The translations under genes were made by a program, and so were the position numbers. Positions 61,591-64,000 of a stretch of 64,000 bases of DNA are shown piece after piece. Each line of letters begins with the position of its first letter. The first letter of the stretch is position 1. This DNA is from Scalindua sp964437425 (lineage in GTDB: Bacteria; Planctomycetota; Brocadiia; Brocadiales; Scalinduaceae): the NCBI GenBank assembly GCA_964437425.1, contig CAYTGO010000003.1, forward strand, positions 1 to 64,000, in the 5' to 3' direction. The notes below the pieces were generated by a model. The model was not told the origin of the DNA, did not search any database, and saw nothing but the letters and a program-made list of their open reading frames with translations.

Positions 61591-63009
61591 TTAATACGGT
61601 GCCGCTGTAACAATGTGGCGTACAAGTTCTTTAAACTCTTTTCCTCTCTCTTCGTAGTTTGCAAACATACCGAAGCTTGCGCATGCCGGTGACAGCAAGA
61701 CGATATCTCCAGGCTCAGCGATCTCAGAAGATTTTTTGACTGACTCATCAAGTGATGCCGCCATATAAACCTCCGGTTTTGTCTTTTCACCTTTTATGTC
61801 CCGGATAAGTTTCTGTATAGTTTCAGCAGTCCCTCCGATTAAGATTACACATTTTGTGTTTCTTACACATTCCTGTGCAAACTGATGAAGACTGACCTGT
61901 TTATCATAGCCTCCCGCAATTAGTATTGTTGGGTTGTCAAATGCCTTTATACCTGCCGTCGCGGCCTCCGGTGTAGTGGCCTTTGAATCATTGTAATATT
62001 GTACTTCGTTGATAGTGTGTACATACTCTAATCGATGTTCTAATCCTGCAAATCCTGTAATCGCATTTTTAATAGACTCTACATCGGCATGCATTAAGGT
62101 CGCTGCGTATGATGCTGCCATTATGTTTTGCCAGTTATGAAGCCCTTTAATGTTAATTTGAGTTGAGCAGGGGATAACGGTTCTATTGGAATTATGATTA
62201 ATAATAATTTCGTTATTTTTTAGAAAAGCTCCATGCTCCAACTCTTTTACTACGCTGAACCAAAGATGGCGGCCTCTGCTTTCGCCTTCCCATGTTTTTA
62301 ATGTCGGATCATCGTAATTCATTATTGCGTAATCGCCCTCTTGTTGATAGTGAATAATTGCCTTTTTAGCGCCAATATAGTTCTCCATGGTCTTGTGCCT
62401 GTCAAGGTGATTTGGAGCTATATTTGTTACTATGCTTATGTGCGGACTCGCTTCTATCCTGGCGAGATATTCAAGTTGAAAACTCGATATCTCAAGTACA
62501 ACAACGTCATCTGCTTCTATCTCTTCAAGATTTTCCAGTAATGAAATACCTATGTTTCCGCCAACCCATGTTTTAATCCCCGCGCCCTTTAGCATCTCTC
62601 CCAACAACGATGTGGTTGTAGATTTTCCATTACTTCCTGTAATCCCTATTACTGGCGCAGGGCAGAGCCTGAAGAAAATACTCAGTTCAGAATCGATACG
62701 TATACTGTTTTCAAATGCTAATTGCAAAAACCTGGAATCATTCGGTACTGCAGGGCTGACAACCAGCATGTCCGCGTTCACAAAATCGTCTTCATCGTGT
62801 TTGCCCAGTCGAAACTTAACAGGCAGATTTGCAAGTAGTTTGAGAGAAGCAGATAATTCCTCGGCACTTTTCAAGTCTGTAACTGTCACTTCCGCACCTT
62901 GAGATGCAAGGTATTTGACAGCGCCAACACCGCCTCCAAATAATCCTAATCCCATTACGGTTATTTTTTTACCATTAAAACTCTCTGTTTCCGTTGGCCT
63001 TTTACTCAT
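61591..63009 (-). CDS. murD: UDP-N-acetylmuramoylalanine-D-glutamate ligase MurD
   Basis: A 472-residue Mur ligase. VMGLGLFGGGVGAVKYLASQGAEVTVTDLK is the uridine-binding domain; ITGSNGKSTTTSLLGEML the ATP loop; LEISSFQLE, NIAPNHLDRH, GLEHRLEYV and YYNDSKATTPEA are diagnostic of MurD. It adds D-Glu during peptidoglycan precursor synthesis. With the MurC/Mpl-type ligase and DapF it argues for a peptidoglycan pathway. Confidence 0.94.
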   Translation of the reverse strand: MSKRPTETESFNGKKITVMGLGLFGGGVGAVKYLASQGAEVTVTDLKSAEELSASLKLLANLPVKFRLGKHDEDDFVNADMLVVSPAVPNDSRFLQLAFENSIRIDSELSIFFRLCPAPVIGITGSNGKSTTTSLLGEMLKGAGIKTWVGGNIGISLLENLEEIEADDVVVLEISSFQLEYLARIEASPHISIVTNIAPNHLDRHKTMENYIGAKKAIIHYQQEGDYAIMNYDDPTLKTWEGESRGRHLWFSVVKELEHGAFLKNNEIIINHNSNRTVIPCSTQINIKGLHNWQNIMAASYAATLMHADVESIKNAITGFAGLEHRLEYVHTINEVQYYNDSKATTPEAATAGIKAFDNPTILIAGGYDKQVSLHQFAQECVRNTKCVILIGGTAETIQKLIRDIKGEKTKPEVYMAASLDESVKKSSEIAEPGDIVLLSPACASFGMFANYEERGKEFKELVRHIVTAAPY

Positions 63010-63203
63010 GGTTTATAGATTTTTTATAAGTAAATTTCTCTTATTAAAGCAGATGAATATAATCTTTCAAATAAATACTGTTTTTTTGCATGCCTCAATG
63101 CCACGCCAAAATAAGATGATACACCGGTTCTTTGATTTATTAATAGACTTGAGTACTACTGAATGTTGGTTAATTGTGTTCTGTGTGGAGTATTGGGGAC
63201 ACC

Positions 63204-64000
63204 TTAACTACCCGACAAAATCATGTCTGGTGCGGTCTCTTTTTGGGAGCCTTCGGTATGCGTTTTGAAAAGTGCCTGCATTCCACTGGAAGTTTTGGTG
63301 GATAATCTGGAGCCGGTATCTTCATAGACAATAATGCCTTCAACATCAGATAGCTCTTCGATCAGGTCCATTCCCTTCTCCAGTCCCAGGACAAAGATCC
63401 CTGTGGAGAGCGCATCTGCCCGGGTTGCGTTGCCTGTAACAATTGTTACACTCACGATTCCCTTAACGGGATTACCAGTCCTGGGATCGATTATGTGTGA
63501 ATATCGTTTTCCTTCAATAGTAAAGAAGTTCTCGTAATCGCCGGAAGTGGATACTGCCTTGTCCTTAATCTCAAATGTACCGAGAAGTCCCTCACTCTCG
63601 CGTGGATGCTGCAGTCCTATTACCCATGAATTTTTTCCGGGTGGAGTTCCAAATGTGTAGATATTTCCTGCGAAGTTTATAAGTGCGGAATTTATTCCGT
63701 TTAGTTTCAGTACACTGATTGCCCTGTCAACCGCATAACCCTTTCCGATTCCCCCCAGATCAATCTGAGTCTCTGGATTTTTAAAGAATACCGTTTTCAC
63801 GGTAACCGGGTTCTTTGCAAGTGATTTTATGGTTTTTTCTTCGATAATAATATTTTTGTAAGAGACTGATTCAAGTGCGGATTCCAACTCTTCTTTGCCG
63901 GGAATTCGTCCCTTCTTCTTAAAGAAACCCCACTTTTTCATGAGTGGGCCTATTGTGATATCAAAAGCACCATCAGTTATATCGCTGTACTGTATAGATT
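63204..64000 (-). CDS. apbE: FAD:protein FMN transferase ApbE, N-terminus off the edge
   Basis: 265 codons of a frame that enters from the right edge; SDITDGAFDITIGPLMKKWGFFKKKGRIP and IDLGGIGKGYAVDRAISVL with IDPRTGNPVKGIVSVTIV and ADALSTGIFVLGLEKGM are ApbE motifs. ApbE attaches FMN to Thr of Rnf/Nqr-type proteins. About 60-80 N-terminal residues, including any signal peptide, are outside the window. Confidence 0.92.
   Translation of the reverse strand, partial: SIQYSDITDGAFDITIGPLMKKWGFFKKKGRIPGKEELESALESVSYKNIIIEEKTIKSLAKNPVTVKTVFFKNPETQIDLGGIGKGYAVDRAISVLKLNGINSALINFAGNIYTFGTPPGKNSWVIGLQHPRESEGLLGTFEIKDKAVSTSGDYENFFTIEGKRYSHIIDPRTGNPVKGIVSVTIVTGNATRADALSTGIFVLGLEKGMDLIEELSDVEGIIVYEDTGSRLSTKTSSGMQALFKTHTEGSQKETAPDMILSGS

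Overview
The window looks like a chromosomal contig from a Gram-negative-type bacterium of moderate-to-low GC content, most consistent with a Planctomycetota member (possibly an anammox-type Brocadiales). That placement is an impression from gene families and AT-rich coding; no search was run. Native genes to the left of about 23.3 kb lie almost all on the minus strand. dnaA, dnaN, a DUF721/DciA gene and gyrB follow on the plus strand, so a replication origin probably lies near 23.3-25.3 kb.

Regions. 0-2.9 kb: type IV pilus assembly genes (PilO-like end, PilM-PilN fusion) and miaA. 3.0-12.8 kb: an accessory island of AT-rich single genes separated by integron attC-like sites (a cassette array with no integrase in view). 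It also holds a MITE-like element, REP-like palindromes, and a repeated module of 38-nt hairpins whose stems differ in sequence but stay base-paired. 12.9-14.6 kb: two GC-richer genes (YaiI/YqxD and an RhlE-type helicase), probably acquired. 14.8-19.4 kb: a sulfur module (AprB-like and AprA-like subunits, Usp, SLC13 permease, Rrf2 regulator). 19.5-23.3 kb: two CorC/CNNM proteins and four small redox or cupin genes. 23.7-29.4 kb: replication genes. 29.5-37.6 kb: DAP/lysine, nucleotide-sugar, pentose and peptidoglycan genes. 37.6-43.4 kb: envelope and chaperone genes, tilS, proC. 43.6-50.8 kb: nitrilase-family protein, cysteine desulfurase, HtrA, D-aminoacylase, RpoN. 50.8-54.5 kb: ybaB-dnaX, a large-type SRP RNA with an Alu domain, tadA and five tRNAs. 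54.6-64 kb: a very long S41 protease, hydrolases, a Nudix enzyme, a CCA-adding-family enzyme, murD and a partial apbE.

Three 100-N gaps (28818, 37896, 59566) are assembly artefacts. Each is flanked by the same 55 bases on both sides, and collapsing the duplication restores an intact reading frame in gyrB, a secreted protein and the Nudix hydrolase.

The most unusual content is the 3-12 kb island. Two copies of a hairpin module border the cassette genes; the second copy is split by a methyltransferase gene flanked by a 14-bp direct repeat, and a 237-bp inverted-repeat element sits within an attC-like site. The cassette products (PIN-like protein, trypsin-like protease, class III nucleotide cyclase, small membrane proteins) fit a defence or stress cargo, but this is inference.
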